Assembly: GCA_029856145.1 (NCBI GenBank)
Contig: JAHQWK010000001.1
Span: forward strand, 62,001-126,000
Direction of reading: 5' to 3'
Source of the DNA: Promethearchaeia archaeon
GTDB lineage: Archaea; Asgardarchaeota; Lokiarchaeia; Sigyniarchaeales; SOKP01
Length of the DNA: 64,000 bases
A model generated the notes under the pieces. That model saw only the letters and a program-made list of their open reading frames with translations. It made no database searches and was not told the DNA's origin. Shown here in pieces: positions 26,948-36,654 of this stretch. How positions within the stretch are numbered: position 1 is the stretch's first letter; every line of letters starts with the position of its first letter. The translations under genes were made by a program, and so were the position numbers.

Positions 26948-28918
26948 ATGACTCATAAAATTGTTTATCCCTTTACTGCGATAATTGGCCAAGATTTAAT
27001 GAAATTAGCACTGATATTAAATGCAGTGAATCCAAAAATTGGAGGAGTATTGATACGTGGAATGAAAGGAACTGCTAAATCAACAGCTGTAAGGGCTATA
27101 GCCGATATTTTACCAGAAATACAATATATCAAATCATGTTCATTTAATTGTAATCCCTCAGATCCAAAAGAAATGTGTCATACCTGTCAAGAAAAATATC
27201 AAAATAATCAAATTGATGAGAGTGATATTGATAGTAAAAAAATGAGGGTTATTACTCTTCCTATAAATGCAACTGAAGATAGAGTAGTAGGTACAATTGA
27301 CATTAAAAGAGCATTAAAGGAGGGATTGAAATTTTTAGAACCAGGAATATTAGCTGAAGCTCACAGAAATATTCTTTATATCGATGAAGTTAATCTTTTA
27401 GCAGATAATGTCGCAGATATATTATTAGATAGTGCTGCTATGGGATTAAACATAATTGAGCGTGAGGGTATTAGTTTTCATCATCCTTCTAGTTTTATTT
27501 TAGTTGGAACAATGAATCCAGAAGAGGGAAATTTAAGACCCCAACTCCTCGACCGATTTGGATTATGTAGTGATGTTGAAAGAATTAAAGATGTTGATAA
27601 AAGAGTTCAGATTGTAAGAAATGTTGAGGAATTTCAAAATAAACCTCATTTATTCTTGAAAAAATTTGAAAAAGAACAAAAAAAATTAAGAAGTAAAATT
27701 CTGAATGCTAAAAAGCTTTTAAATCAGGTAACTATTTCAGAGGATTTCTTAAAAAAAATTGCGAAGACCTGTATTATATTTCAAATAGACGGTCATAGAG
27801 CAGATATAACGATCACTCGTACAGCTAAAACATTAGCAGCATTAGATGGAAGAGATGAAATAATAGAAGAAGATATAAAAATTGCTGCTAAACTTGCTCT
27901 TACTCACAGATTAAGAAAATTACCCTTTGAAGATCAAACTCTTGATGAAAATGATATCGAAAAAATATTTGCCGAACAAGAAGAGGAAAAAATAGACCAA
28001 AATAAAATATATGAAAATGAGAATGATCACCAAATTTTGAACATAAAGCAGGAAGTATTTGAAATAGACAAGAATGTGAAAGCAGATAATATCATTCAAA
28101 ATAAAAAGATAAGAAAAATTATGAATACATCTGGACAAAGAATCATACATCCAACTACTAGCGTCCGTGGAAAGTATATTGGAGGTCAGAAACCTAGAGA
28201 TTTTGATATTCCAATTTCTCACGATATTGCTTTGAATGAAACAATAAATGAGGCTGCATTAGAACCCGAAAATAGAGATGCAATTAAGAATGGGGGAAAA
28301 TTAACTGTTAAGGAAGATCATATTCACATTAAGAAAAGAATGGGTAAATCAAGTTATCTAATTGTTTTTTGTGTTGATGCTTCTGGATCAATGGGAGTTA
28401 ATAGTAGAATGGAAGTAATAAAGGGTACAATTTTTTCTATTTTACAATCTAATTATGTGTATCGTGATAAAGTATCGTTAATTGTGTTTAGGAATGAAAA
28501 AGCAGAAATAATTTTACCGCCAACTAGAAGCACAGATTTAGCGTATAAATTATTGAAAGAGATCCGGACTGGTGGAACTACTCCACTTGTTGCTGGCTTA
28601 TTAAAAGCTATGGACGTTGCACTTGAAGAGACACGAAAGAAAACAGGATATACACCATTAATTATCCTTTTAACAGACGCAAGAGGGAATGTATATTATA
28701 ACGATCCTATTGATGATATATTAAAAGCAGGGGAACAAATTGCGAAATATAGTATAGGTACGATTATTATTGATGTTGAAGATTCAAATTTAAAATTAGA
28801 AATCTGTAAAAAATTGGCAAAATTTGCTAATGCTGCATATTATCATATAAATAATTTGAATCAAGAAAATTTAAGCCAAATCTTAACTAGTGAAGGGATT
28901 CTAGAGAGAATTAAATAA
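26948..28918 (+). CDS. Fused ChlI/ChlD-type chelatase AAA+ ATPase with vWA domain
   Basis: Motor subunit of a Mg/Co chelatase. Residues 5-330 are the AAA+ (BchI-like) part: Walker [10 protein letters not shown] (39-47), a cysteine-rich insert C-x3-C and C-x2-C (CSFNCNP, then MCHTCQ), Walker [11 protein letters not shown] and sensor [19 protein letters not shown] charged low-complexity linker (about 335-395) precedes the integrin-I/vWA domain at about 460-650, whose MIDAS motif is CVDASGSMG with TDARG later. The I and D subunits, separate in plants, are joined here as in many archaea. CobN follows after 15 bp, so together they should form an ATP-dependent cobaltochelatase for B12. Confidence 0.9.
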   Translation: MTHKIVYPFTAIIGQDLMKLALILNAVNPKIGGVLIRGMKGTAKSTAVRAIADILPEIQYIKSCSFNCNPSDPKEMCHTCQEKYQNNQIDESDIDSKKMRVITLPINATEDRVVGTIDIKRALKEGLKFLEPGILAEAHRNILYIDEVNLLADNVADILLDSAAMGLNIIEREGISFHHPSSFILVGTMNPEEGNLRPQLLDRFGLCSDVERIKDVDKRVQIVRNVEEFQNKPHLFLKKFEKEQKKLRSKILNAKKLLNQVTISEDFLKKIAKTCIIFQIDGHRADITITRTAKTLAALDGRDEIIEEDIKIAAKLALTHRLRKLPFEDQTLDENDIEKIFAEQEEEKIDQNKIYENENDHQILNIKQEVFEIDKNVKADNIIQNKKIRKIMNTSGQRIIHPTTSVRGKYIGGQKPRDFDIPISHDIALNETINEAALEPENRDAIKNGGKLTVKEDHIHIKKRMGKSSYLIVFCVDASGSMGVNSRMEVIKGTIFSILQSNYVYRDKVSLIVFRNEKAEIILPPTRSTDLAYKLLKEIRTGGTTPLVAGLLKAMDVALEETRKKTGYTPLIILLTDARGNVYYNDPIDDILKAGEQIAKYSIGTIIIDVEDSNLKLEICKKLAKFANAAYYHINNLNQENLSQILTSEGILERIK

Positions 28919-28933
28919 GAATTTGATTGTGTA

Positions 28934-31900
28934 ATGAAAGAAAATTTAGATGAAGTTAAAAAAGTACCTAAAATTTCCATTATTACTGCCGCAGTATTTA
29001 TGAAGTGGATAACTGAGGGTATAATAGAAATTTATCAAAAATTTGGGCGAATTTTTAGTTTTAAAACCTATTTTTTGAATGATGTTAATGATGGAAAGGT
29101 TTCAAAAGAAGAATTTACTAAAGTAATTTATGAATCTGATGTAATGCTCATTGATATAAGAGGCCATTGTTTAGCAGTGGATATTCTTGAAGAAACTTAC
29201 GATAGAATGGAAAAAGAAAACCCAGAATTATTTGAGACAAAACAAATTATAACTTTAATTGGAGGAAATCCTCAACTTATGAAGCTCACTAAACTAGGGT
29301 CTTTTATAGGGCGTAAAATTCCAGTACCCCAAAAAAAATTAGAATTAGGCTTTGATGAAGTACTAGATATCACTGAAGCAGTTAATAAAGGCATGAAAAT
29401 AGACAAGATTATGGGAAAATTTTCAAAAATGTTTCCATTTAGATTGCTTAAGCATATTAGAAATTGGGTATATTTAAGAGATTATTGGAGTCATGGCTTT
29501 GCTGGAATAGCAGAAAACCATAAAAATTTGATCTTATTTCTTTTAAAAAATTACTTAGGATTTAAAAATATTAAAGTACCTAAACCATCAAAAATCCCTG
29601 AAATTGGGATATATGAGCCAATTTCAAATAAATATTTTGACACATTAGATGAATATCTAAATTTTAAACCAATAGACCCAGATAAACAAACGATAGGTTT
29701 ATTTTTTTATGGATCACTTTATTTTGAGCAATCATTGCCGATAATTGAGGAATTTGTAAATAAATTATCTGAATTTAATATTATTCCAGTTTATTCAGAA
29801 GTATTATTTAATATTGAAGCTCATCAGAAATTTTTTTTTAAAAATAGGAGGAATCTTGCAAGTATAATTATCAATCTTCAATATTTCCAACTTAACGGAG
29901 GACCCTTTGGGGGAGATTCCTCTATAACAATAGATTTATACAAAAAAATGAATATACCTCATATCAATCCAATAATTCAATATGATCTTCTTTATGATGA
30001 ATATCTTAAGTCGGAACAGGGATCTAGTCCTATAAATCAAGTTATATCCATTGTAATGCCAGAATTAGATGGAAGAATTGAGATGATGACCGTTGGATGT
30101 ATGCGAAATTTAGGATATTCTGAAGAGATACATTCAGAAGTTTTAGAGGTCGCTTCTATTTCTCATCATATTAATTTTATTATTGGGAGAGTAAAGAAAT
30201 GGCTTAATCTACGTATTAAAGATAATTCAGAAAAAAAAATTGCGATTATTATTTATAATTATCCCCCAAGTGAGGATAAGATAGGAAATGCAGCCTATTT
30301 AGATGTTTCAAAATCTGTTAGGAATTTAATAGATTTTTTAATGAAAGAAGGGTATAGTGGAGAAAATATCCCTGAAGATAAGAATTTATCAGATATTTTT
30401 ATTGAAAGCGGAGCTCTAAATAATGCAAAATATACAAATGTAGAAGTTTTTAAAGGAATAAAATGGAAAAACGAAGAATATTTAACATATTTTAATCAAT
30501 TACCAGAAGAACTTAATAATAATATTATTGAACATTGGGGAGCCCCCCCAGGAAAAATAAATGTTGAAAATAATCATTTTAAACTTCCTATAATACAATT
30601 TAAAAATATATATATTGCATTACAACCTGCCAGAAGCATGATTTCTGGAGACCCTAATGATTATCATGATAAGAATTTACCTCCTCATCATCAATATCTA
30701 GCTTTTTATCGTTATCTTGAAAATATTTTAAATATAGATGCTATAATTCACTTTGGAACACATGGAACTGTTGAATTTCAACCCGGAAAGCAAACTTCTG
30801 GAGGTCCAGATGATTTCTGTTTAAATCTCATTGGGACAATACCGAATTTGTATTATTATCATATAACAAACACTAGTGAATCAGCAATAGCAAAAAGAAG
30901 GGGAAATGCTGTTATAATAAACCATGCAGGACCCACTTTCAAAAATTCAGATTTATATCAAGAACTTGCTAAACTAGAATCTTTAATCTCCGAATATCAA
31001 AATGAAAAAATTTTAGATTTAAAAGAATCAATTGATCCTGTGAAAGCCGATAGAGTTAGAGATATGGAGAATGATATCTCTAAAATAGCTAAAAATTTAA
31101 ATTTTGAATATTCCTCTATTGATGAGCTTGAAGCTCTATTATATAGATACAAAACAGCAGTTATACCAATGGGGCTTCATGTATTAGGCAAAAGTTATAA
31201 TATGGAAGAGAAAAAAGATCTTATTCTCCAAATTCTATTGAATTCAGGTGAAATACCCGATAATTTAAAGGAAATGTTATTGAAATTCGAAAGACAAGAA
31301 AAACAACAATCTAATCTTTTAGAGAAACATATACAAGGAATTATAGATGAGATCTATGATTCAGAAAAAAAAATTAAGCAAAGTGAGTTAAACGAGGAGG
31401 AATATTTGTCTTTAAAAAATTGGGTTAAAGATTTCCTCTTTAGAATTGATAGTTCTATGGAGATGGAGAATTTAATTCGAGGATTAGAAGGTGGATATGT
31501 AGAACCTGGCCTTGGTGGCGATCCAATACGTTCACCGAATATATTTCCAACAGGCAGAAATTCTTACGGGTTTGATCCGAGATTAATTCCAAGTTCGACA
31601 GCTTATAAGAGAGGGACATTAATTGCCGAAAAATTAATTGAGAATTATAAAAAAGAATATGGAACATTTCCTGAAACAACAAGTGTAGTTCTATGGGCTT
31701 TCGAAACAATGAAAACAGGAGGCGAAACTATTGGGCAAATTTTTAATTACTTAGGTGTTAGACCAATTAAAAATAGATCTGTATGGACAACTGAACTTGA
31801 AGTAATACCTCTTGAAGAAATGAAACACCCTCGAATTAATATTATCGTTACTATTTGTGGGATTTTTAGAGATACTTTTCCTTATATTTTAAATTTATTA

Positions 31901-32725
31901 AATGAAGCAGTAGAATTAGTGGAAAATTTAGATGAGCCTTTTGATAAGAATTTTGTTAGAAAGAGCATAATAGAATTAAAACAAAAAGGTTTAGAGCTCC
32001 CTGAGGCTAAGGTATATGGTCCTGCACCAGGAAAATATAATACTAACTTGACTGATATTATTTCAGCAGGAGTTTGGGAAGATGAAAAAGAATTAGTTGA
32101 TGATTATATAAATTGCATGAGCTTTGCTTATATGAAAGATCAGAAAGTTCAGAAAATTGCTAAAACATTTACAGAAAATATAAGTAAGATTGATATAATG
32201 AGCCAAGTAAGAGATTCTTCTGAATATCATATAACAGATCTCGATCATTATTTTGAATTTACTGGCGGATTAGCAAGAGTTTTTAACGAAATTAATGGAA
32301 AACAAGCAAATATTTATATTGCAGATACGACAACAAGAGAGATAAAAGTTGATCCTTTAGAGAAAAGTATCAAGGAAGGTGCAGTTACAAGGTCATTGAA
32401 TCCTCGGTGGATAGAAGCAATGTTAGCTCATAAATATCATGGTGGTCAAAAAATTGCTGAAAGAGTTGAGAATGTTTTAGGGCTTGCTGCTACTACTCAC
32501 TCTGTAGATAATTGGATTTGGGATAAAAGTTATCAACAATATGTAGAAAATGAGGAAATTCGAGAGGCACTTATTAAAAATAACAGATTTGCAATGATGG
32601 ATATTATTAGAAACATACTGCAAGCAGGAAATAGAGGTTATTGGGACGCAACGGAAGAACAGATTGATAATCTAAAAAAATTGTATTTAGAGTTAGAAAA
32701 CTGGGTTGAGAGTATTTATCAATAA
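28934..32725 (+). CDS. cobN: Cobaltochelatase large subunit CobN (BchH/ChlH family)
   Basis: Porphyrin/corrin-binding catalytic subunit that inserts the metal. At 1263 aa it has the full CobN/ChlH length. Recognisable parts include QPARSMISGDPNDYHDKNLP, the HFGTHGTVEFQPGKQ metal-chelation region, GGYVEPGLGGDPIRSPNIFPTG and TTSVVLWAFETMKTGGETIG, all strongly conserved in the family. The ATPase partner gene is immediately upstream. The window also encodes two corrinoid-binding proteins (2.2 and 12.9 kb), so cobalt insertion for B12-type cofactors is favoured over magnesium insertion; no chlorophyll genes are seen. No signal peptide; the enzyme is cytoplasmic. Confidence 0.93.
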   Translation: MKENLDEVKKVPKISIITAAVFMKWITEGIIEIYQKFGRIFSFKTYFLNDVNDGKVSKEEFTKVIYESDVMLIDIRGHCLAVDILEETYDRMEKENPELFETKQIITLIGGNPQLMKLTKLGSFIGRKIPVPQKKLELGFDEVLDITEAVNKGMKIDKIMGKFSKMFPFRLLKHIRNWVYLRDYWSHGFAGIAENHKNLILFLLKNYLGFKNIKVPKPSKIPEIGIYEPISNKYFDTLDEYLNFKPIDPDKQTIGLFFYGSLYFEQSLPIIEEFVNKLSEFNIIPVYSEVLFNIEAHQKFFFKNRRNLASIIINLQYFQLNGGPFGGDSSITIDLYKKMNIPHINPIIQYDLLYDEYLKSEQGSSPINQVISIVMPELDGRIEMMTVGCMRNLGYSEEIHSEVLEVASISHHINFIIGRVKKWLNLRIKDNSEKKIAIIIYNYPPSEDKIGNAAYLDVSKSVRNLIDFLMKEGYSGENIPEDKNLSDIFIESGALNNAKYTNVEVFKGIKWKNEEYLTYFNQLPEELNNNIIEHWGAPPGKINVENNHFKLPIIQFKNIYIALQPARSMISGDPNDYHDKNLPPHHQYLAFYRYLENILNIDAIIHFGTHGTVEFQPGKQTSGGPDDFCLNLIGTIPNLYYYHITNTSESAIAKRRGNAVIINHAGPTFKNSDLYQELAKLESLISEYQNEKILDLKESIDPVKADRVRDMENDISKIAKNLNFEYSSIDELEALLYRYKTAVIPMGLHVLGKSYNMEEKKDLILQILLNSGEIPDNLKEMLLKFERQEKQQSNLLEKHIQGIIDEIYDSEKKIKQSELNEEEYLSLKNWVKDFLFRIDSSMEMENLIRGLEGGYVEPGLGGDPIRSPNIFPTGRNSYGFDPRLIPSSTAYKRGTLIAEKLIENYKKEYGTFPETTSVVLWAFETMKTGGETIGQIFNYLGVRPIKNRSVWTTELEVIPLEEMKHPRINIIVTICGIFRDTFPYILNLLNEAVELVENLDEPFDKNFVRKSIIELKQKGLELPEAKVYGPAPGKYNTNLTDIISAGVWEDEKELVDDYINCMSFAYMKDQKVQKIAKTFTENISKIDIMSQVRDSSEYHITDLDHYFEFTGGLARVFNEINGKQANIYIADTTTREIKVDPLEKSIKEGAVTRSLNPRWIEAMLAHKYHGGQKIAERVENVLGLAATTHSVDNWIWDKSYQQYVENEEIREALIKNNRFAMMDIIRNILQAGNRGYWDATEEQIDNLKKLYLELENWVESIYQ

Positions 32726-32747
32726 AAAAAATATTGTACAATAACAA

Positions 32748-32954
32748 TTATAATGAGAGATATTTTTTTCTAATTATCTTTCTTTCATTAAATAATTTTG
32801 ATTTCTTTTTCTTCAAATATGTAATTAAGTAAAAAGCAGCAATCATTATAGCTATAGAAAGGATAATACCAATAATTCCGGCGATATAATCATTGGTAAT
32901 CCAACTTAAGATAGGAATCCAGGGAGAGAATAAACTTTCAAGCCATTCTTCGCT
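32748..32954 (-). pseudogene. Small single-span membrane ORF lacking a normal start
   Basis: An open frame on the minus strand reading WIPILSWITNDYIAGIIGII then a hydrophobic run ending AAFYLITY, followed by a very basic tail (KKKKSKLFNERKIIRKKYLSL). This looks like a C-terminal anchor with a cytoplasmic basic tail. Upstream the frame is closed by a stop at 32955-32957 and contains no ATG, GTG or TTG before the membrane span; the first near-cognate is ATT at 32918. Either it is the decayed 3' end of a larger surface-protein gene, or a small protein using ATT. It lies just past the end of cobN. Confidence 0.4.
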
Positions 32955-33131
32955 TTAAATGTCAAGAATTTACTAGGATCTTATGATGATATTCTATCTT
33001 TAATAAAAAAGAGTTATTAGTAAATTGATACAATACTTTTTCTAAAAAATTAATTTTAAATTTGTATAATTTATTTTCTAATAAACTTCTGGTGACCAGA
33101 TATTCACTTAGTCCTAACTTTTTTCCATCAA

Positions 33132-33593
33132 ATTAATGGCCCGAGTGTTTTATTATCATATCCAGATGAAAAATTAGAAGAAGAGATTATCAGCTCTCTA
33201 ATTAAATTCTTTGACCTGGAAATCAACGAAACGTTTTTTGAAATCGTTCTTATCACAAAAAAAAAGAAAATTATTAATTTTCATTTTGAGATCCCGTCTG
33301 AGTGGGCACGTGGCAAAAAAGAATTTGCTATGCTCTCTTTGATAATGAAAATAGAATATAACAGTGAAGATCTTTATGCATTCCTCGTAGACTCGAGCTA
33401 TAAAATCCTAAAAACAGAGAATGTTTATAAAGCATTTTATAAGGATTCAGATTTTCATTATAATGATATAGAAATCGATCTTAACTATGAGATAATAAGA
33501 AAAATACTCTTTGATTGTTTAACTAATTTAATATCAAGAATTGAGGATAAAATTAAAGGATTAGAGAAAAAGGATCCTTTTCCTTTTACTTAA
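33132..33593 (+). CDS. Longin-like small protein, candidate ATT start
   Basis: A 153-aa frame beginning NGPSVLLSYPDEKLEEEIIS, a pattern like the first strands of longin domains (xGPxILxSYP) found in Asgard GTPase-associated proteins and eukaryotic Nprl2/folliculin-type proteins. The middle has NFHFEIPSEWARGKKEF and the C-terminus is helical (KILFDCLTNLISRIEDKIKG). The first in-frame ATG is only at 33330, in the middle of the fold. Coding character continues up to about 33132, where the only start-like codon is ATT; a TGA lies at 33093. Two roadblock-type proteins, functionally related to longins, are encoded 0.5-1.5 kb away. Longin assignment by pattern only. Confidence 0.55.
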   Translation: MNGPSVLLSYPDEKLEEEIISSLIKFFDLEINETFFEIVLITKKKKIINFHFEIPSEWARGKKEFAMLSLIMKIEYNSEDLYAFLVDSSYKILKTENVYKAFYKDSDFHYNDIEIDLNYEIIRKILFDCLTNLISRIEDKIKGLEKKDPFPFT

Positions 33594-33629
33594 AAATAGA
33601 AACTAAAAAAAGAATTTTACTTTCCTTTA

Positions 33630-33940
33630 AATTATAAGTATGTCGCCTGAAACACTAACACAGTCTTTTTCATCTCAAGGAATTCTACCCTTTAAATCAA
33701 AGGCGTTCTCTCATGCCAGGCATTTAAAACGTTGGGACATAATCATGTCGCAAATCTGGGTTGCTGACTCTACATTCATTGCTGTGGTTTTTACCATCGC
33801 TCTGTAAAGAGCCCGTATTATTTTTGCATTTACTGATTATTAAACTCTAGATATTCGCATTAGTTTGCACTGCATAATCATTTTTTCATCATATGAGTCC
33901 TCGAACACGCGGTTATTCCATCATCGTTTTCCCATCAATA
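33630..33940 (-). ncRNA. Putative structured non-coding RNA, hairpin-rich
   Basis: This 300-bp segment is visibly less AT-rich than other spacers and has stops in all frames, but is dense in perfect short hairpins: CCTTT/AAAGG near 33690, GACAT/ATGTC near 33740, TGGT/ACCA near 33785 and GCTC/GAGC near 33802. The minus strand is favoured, because a T-rich run typical of archaeal termination lies after its 3' end (33606-33616 region) and an AT-rich, TATA-like stretch lies upstream (33950-33970). On that strand it reads GTTCGAGGACTCATATG near the 5' end and AAAGGGTAGAATTCC near the 3' end. I compared these with RNase P and SRP RNA consensus elements from memory and could not match either convincingly. 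Confidence 0.45.
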
Positions 33941-34025
33941 TAATAGATTATTAAAAATAAAAGTTTTATTATAATCCCAATTTTGATGAAAAAATTCAAA
34001 TTAGTAAGTTGCTATTTAATTTAAA

Positions 34026-34496
34026 TTACAGCATACCTATAGAATCAGACCTAAACAATTCCTTTACTTCTTTACTAAGATCTGCCTGATCGGCTTGTAA
34101 ATATCTATTTAGTATCAAAGATATTTTTGGAGCATATTTCTTCATAGTGGCTCTAATAAATCCTATCTGAGCATTTTTATCAGCTACAATACATAAAACG
34201 CCTTTACCGACTTTCATCGAAAAAATCATACCTTCAAGATATTCTGTAATTTGAAGGTCTATAGTCCCATAACCTAGAATATGGCCTTGTTCCTCTCCTG
34301 CCACAAAGACTGCGCCCCCAATAGCACCAATCTTTTCTACAGAAATTCCATTCTGATCAGAAAATTTAAATTTAGCTTGACTTAGAATTGTTATCCCTGT
34401 ATCATCAGTGATGAGAGCAAACTTTAATCCTGGCGTACTATTTATGATTAAAGTTAAAATCTTCTTTAATCTAAGCTCATCCTCGGAATAACTCAA
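34026..34496 (-). CDS. Roadblock/LC7-domain protein (156 aa)
   Basis: Single roadblock/LC7 alpha-beta domain: a first helix KKILTLIINSTPGLK, the strand pair FALITDDTGITILSQA, a helix SVEKIGAIGGAVFVAGEEQG and strands GHILGYGTIDLQI and KGVLCIVADKNAQIG. An extra C-terminal helix (NRYLQADQADLSKEVKEL) follows. Such proteins regulate small GTPases (MglB type) and are greatly expanded in Asgard archaea. It starts at ATG 34496. The neighbour on the same strand (34705-35040) is a second, more divergent roadblock-like protein, and a longin-like gene lies on the other strand, so this looks like a GTPase-regulator locus, although no GTPase is encoded here. Confidence 0.8.
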   Translation of the reverse strand: MSYSEDELRLKKILTLIINSTPGLKFALITDDTGITILSQAKFKFSDQNGISVEKIGAIGGAVFVAGEEQGHILGYGTIDLQITEYLEGMIFSMKVGKGVLCIVADKNAQIGFIRATMKKYAPKISLILNRYLQADQADLSKEVKELFRSDSIGML

Positions 34497-34704
34497 ATAT
34501 TTATCAGCCTATTAATTAATATCTCTTTTTATATCAGTTTCTTTAAGGTTCAAAAATATTTATTTAAACCAAACTTTATATTTTTACCTTATACTCTCTT
34601 TAGTTAATGAAGATATTATAAATATAAAAATTTAAGTAAACCATTTGTTTTTCTACGGTACGCAATAAAAAATAATTATAAACTCTGTTCTGTAAACTTT
34701 TTTC

Positions 34705-35040
34705 TTAGAAAAGCTCCTGTGATTTAATTAAACCTTTTAGAGGTTTTAATCGACTCTTATATTCTTTTGATTTTTCTAATAATACCAATAATTTGTAATT
34801 TTTAGATTTGTCTAAATTTTTTTTGATTTGAATAAGATGAGAATCTTCTATAAAACCCCCTTTTTTGACAATCGCAGATAAGGCTAATGTATTTTCGAGT
34901 ACCCATAATTTCTTTGATATTTTAGACGCTATCGGGAAACCATGACGATCAGTAATAATTCCCGCAACAAAGCTCGGGAAAGTTTTCTCTATCCTGTATA
35001 AAAAATAATTAACCTCACTTTCGTTTATTAGCTTATCCAT
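34705..35040 (-). CDS. Divergent roadblock/LC7-like protein (111 aa)
   Basis: Short protein with the roadblock layout: an N-terminal helix NESEVNYFLYRIEKTFPSFV, the strand-turn-strand AGIITDRHGFPIASKI, a helix VLENTLALSAIVKKGGFIED, and the strands HLIQIKKNLDKSKNYKLLVLLEKS. It is weaker than its neighbour and shorter than usual (about 115-125 residues), so homology is inferred from pattern. It starts with ATG at 35040. It is separated by about 210 bp from the first roadblock gene, with AT-rich sequence between, so the two may have separate promoters. It lies upstream of, and on the same strand as, that gene, and downstream of TFB. Confidence 0.65.
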   Translation of the reverse strand: MDKLINESEVNYFLYRIEKTFPSFVAGIITDRHGFPIASKISKKLWVLENTLALSAIVKKGGFIEDSHLIQIKKNLDKSKNYKLLVLLEKSKEYKSRLKPLKGLIKSQELF

Positions 35041-35216
35041 TCTTATTGCACCTAATCTATCAATATGATCTAATTGAAGTTAATATAACATTAAATGTTA
35101 TAATATGAAGATAATACTAATTTTAAATTAGAAGAAGGATAATATTTTAAAAATTGAGACATTACACCTGTAATATAAAGATAATATGGTTAAATATTAG
35201 GAATTTTGGGATTATA

Positions 35217-36194
35217 TTATTTATTGTTTCTCTTTAATGATATCCCCAAGTTCAAATTTTCTACGAGTTCACTGAAGCGATTTCGAACAGTAACTTCTGT
35301 TACGCAACTAACACGAGCAATTTTTCTTTGAGTTCTCCTTTCATTAGATAAAATACAAGAAGCATAAATGGCTGCTGCACAAACCCCAGTAGGCCCTCTA
35401 CCAGAGGTTAAACCCCTTTCTTCTGCCATTCTAATTATTATCTTTGCCGTTTTTTGGCATTTATTTGTCAACCCTAACTCTGAAATAAATCTTGTAAGAA
35501 AATCGATCGGTTTGGTAGGATTTAATTCCAAAGATAATTCATTTGATATAAATCTAAAAGATCTACCAATCTCTTTCTTATCAACTCGTGCAACTTCGGC
35601 TATCTCTTTTAATGTACGTGGAACCTTATACATTCTACAAGCAGCATATAAACTAGCAGCAGCTACTCCTTCTATACTTCTTCCACGAATTAAATGAGCA
35701 TGAACTGCATCTCGGTATATTTTAGCTGAGCATTCTCTCAAATTCTTTTGAAGATCAAGGTTAGAAGCCATACGATCAAGTTCGCTTAATGCAAATGTAA
35801 GGTTTCGTTCAGTTGCATCAGATACTCTAATACGACTCTGCCACTTTCTAAGTCTATATATTTGTCCTCTCAATTTAGCAGGTATCTCTTTCCCAAAAAT
35901 GTCTCTATTTTTCCAATCTATCATAGTACTAAGCCCTTTGTCATGTATCATATAAGTCATAGGAGCACCTGTCCTTGTTCTCTTCTTTTTTTGTTCAGCA
36001 TCAAAAGCTCTCCATTCTGGACCACTATCAATATGTTTTTCTGAATGAACTAAACCACATTCCTCACAAACTAATAACCCTCTATTCTCATCAAAAAAAA
36101 TGTTTTTTCCACATTCATTACAAATATCGATTTCTGTATTCGAGTCGTCATCTAATGCAGATTTCACATCTCTCCAACTTGAGATAAAATACAC
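35217..36194 (-). CDS. tfb: Transcription initiation factor IIB (TFB)
   Basis: Archaeal basal factor that recruits RNA polymerase to TBP-bound promoters. The N-terminal zinc ribbon is [23 protein letters not shown] (two C-x2-C pairs). The B-finger/linker region [23 protein letters not shown] follows, and then two cyclin-like repeats (about 125-215 and 220-312) with helix-turn-helix segments such as [19 protein letters not shown]. Full length (325 aa). The start shown is GTG at 36194; an internal GTG (M-KSALDDD) would also keep the zinc ribbon. The presence of TFB alongside the TBP-lobe regulator 4 kb away is worth noting. No TBP gene itself is seen here. Confidence 0.95.
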   Translation of the reverse strand: MYFISSWRDVKSALDDDSNTEIDICNECGKNIFFDENRGLLVCEECGLVHSEKHIDSGPEWRAFDAEQKKKRTRTGAPMTYMIHDKGLSTMIDWKNRDIFGKEIPAKLRGQIYRLRKWQSRIRVSDATERNLTFALSELDRMASNLDLQKNLRECSAKIYRDAVHAHLIRGRSIEGVAAASLYAACRMYKVPRTLKEIAEVARVDKKEIGRSFRFISNELSLELNPTKPIDFLTRFISELGLTNKCQKTAKIIIRMAEERGLTSGRGPTGVCAAAIYASCILSNERRTQRKIARVSCVTEVTVRNRFSELVENLNLGISLKRNNK

Positions 36195-36247
36195 CTTTTT
36201 TTATAATAATCTTGATTTTTAAAAGAATCGTTAAAAATTGTTATAAA

Positions 36248-36502
36248 CTAACTTATTTTTGTAAAGATTTTATCATCGGGATTAAACGATTGATTAGGTA
36301 AGGCTTTAATTGAAATGAAAGGAGAATCTTCAGGACCAAATACGTCTTTAATGAATCCAATTTTCTCGTACTTTTCGTTATAGATAGAATTTTTAATAAT
36401 TTGTTCTAATTTATTATTCCATTGTTTCGCTCTAAAAATTTGATGATTTTTCGATGATTTTCCAACATAGAATAGACTCAATTTAACCCAGTTCTTTTTC
36501 AA
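36248..36502 (-). CDS. gar1: H/ACA RNP protein Gar1
   Basis: Small beta-barrel subunit of box H/ACA ribonucleoproteins, which pseudouridylate rRNA with Cbf5, Nop10 and L7Ae. The core motif NEKYEKIGFIKDVFGPEDSP then FISIKALP matches Gar1 (IGKVxDVFGPVxxPYVSVK). The C-terminus FNPDDKIFTKI has the usual xGxxlY-like end strand. It starts at TTG 36502 preceded by a GGGGATC-type Shine-Dalgarno sequence. The gene lies 53 bp upstream of tfb on the same strand; gar1-tfb linkage is a common archaeal arrangement, which supports both the call and co-transcription. Length is 84 aa. Confidence 0.85.
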   Translation of the reverse strand: MKKNWVKLSLFYVGKSSKNHQIFRAKQWNNKLEQIIKNSIYNEKYEKIGFIKDVFGPEDSPFISIKALPNQSFNPDDKIFTKIS

Positions 36503-36654
36503 GAGATCCCCTTAGCTGAGTGGATGAAATTAAATTTAAAATAAATGATGGTTGTTAATATTTAAATATAATGGTTTTTATTTCCCATCCTTACAAAAAT
36601 GGAAATCTGGTTTTTAACAAACTATAAATGATTTTGTTGTCGAATTAGTCATTT

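Noticed and set aside
33630..33940. Identification of the hairpin-rich segment as RNase P RNA or SRP RNA
   Set aside because: The universal RNase P blocks (GAGGAAAGTCC-like and ACAGAAA-like) and the SRP helix 8 motif could not be found in proper order on either strand.
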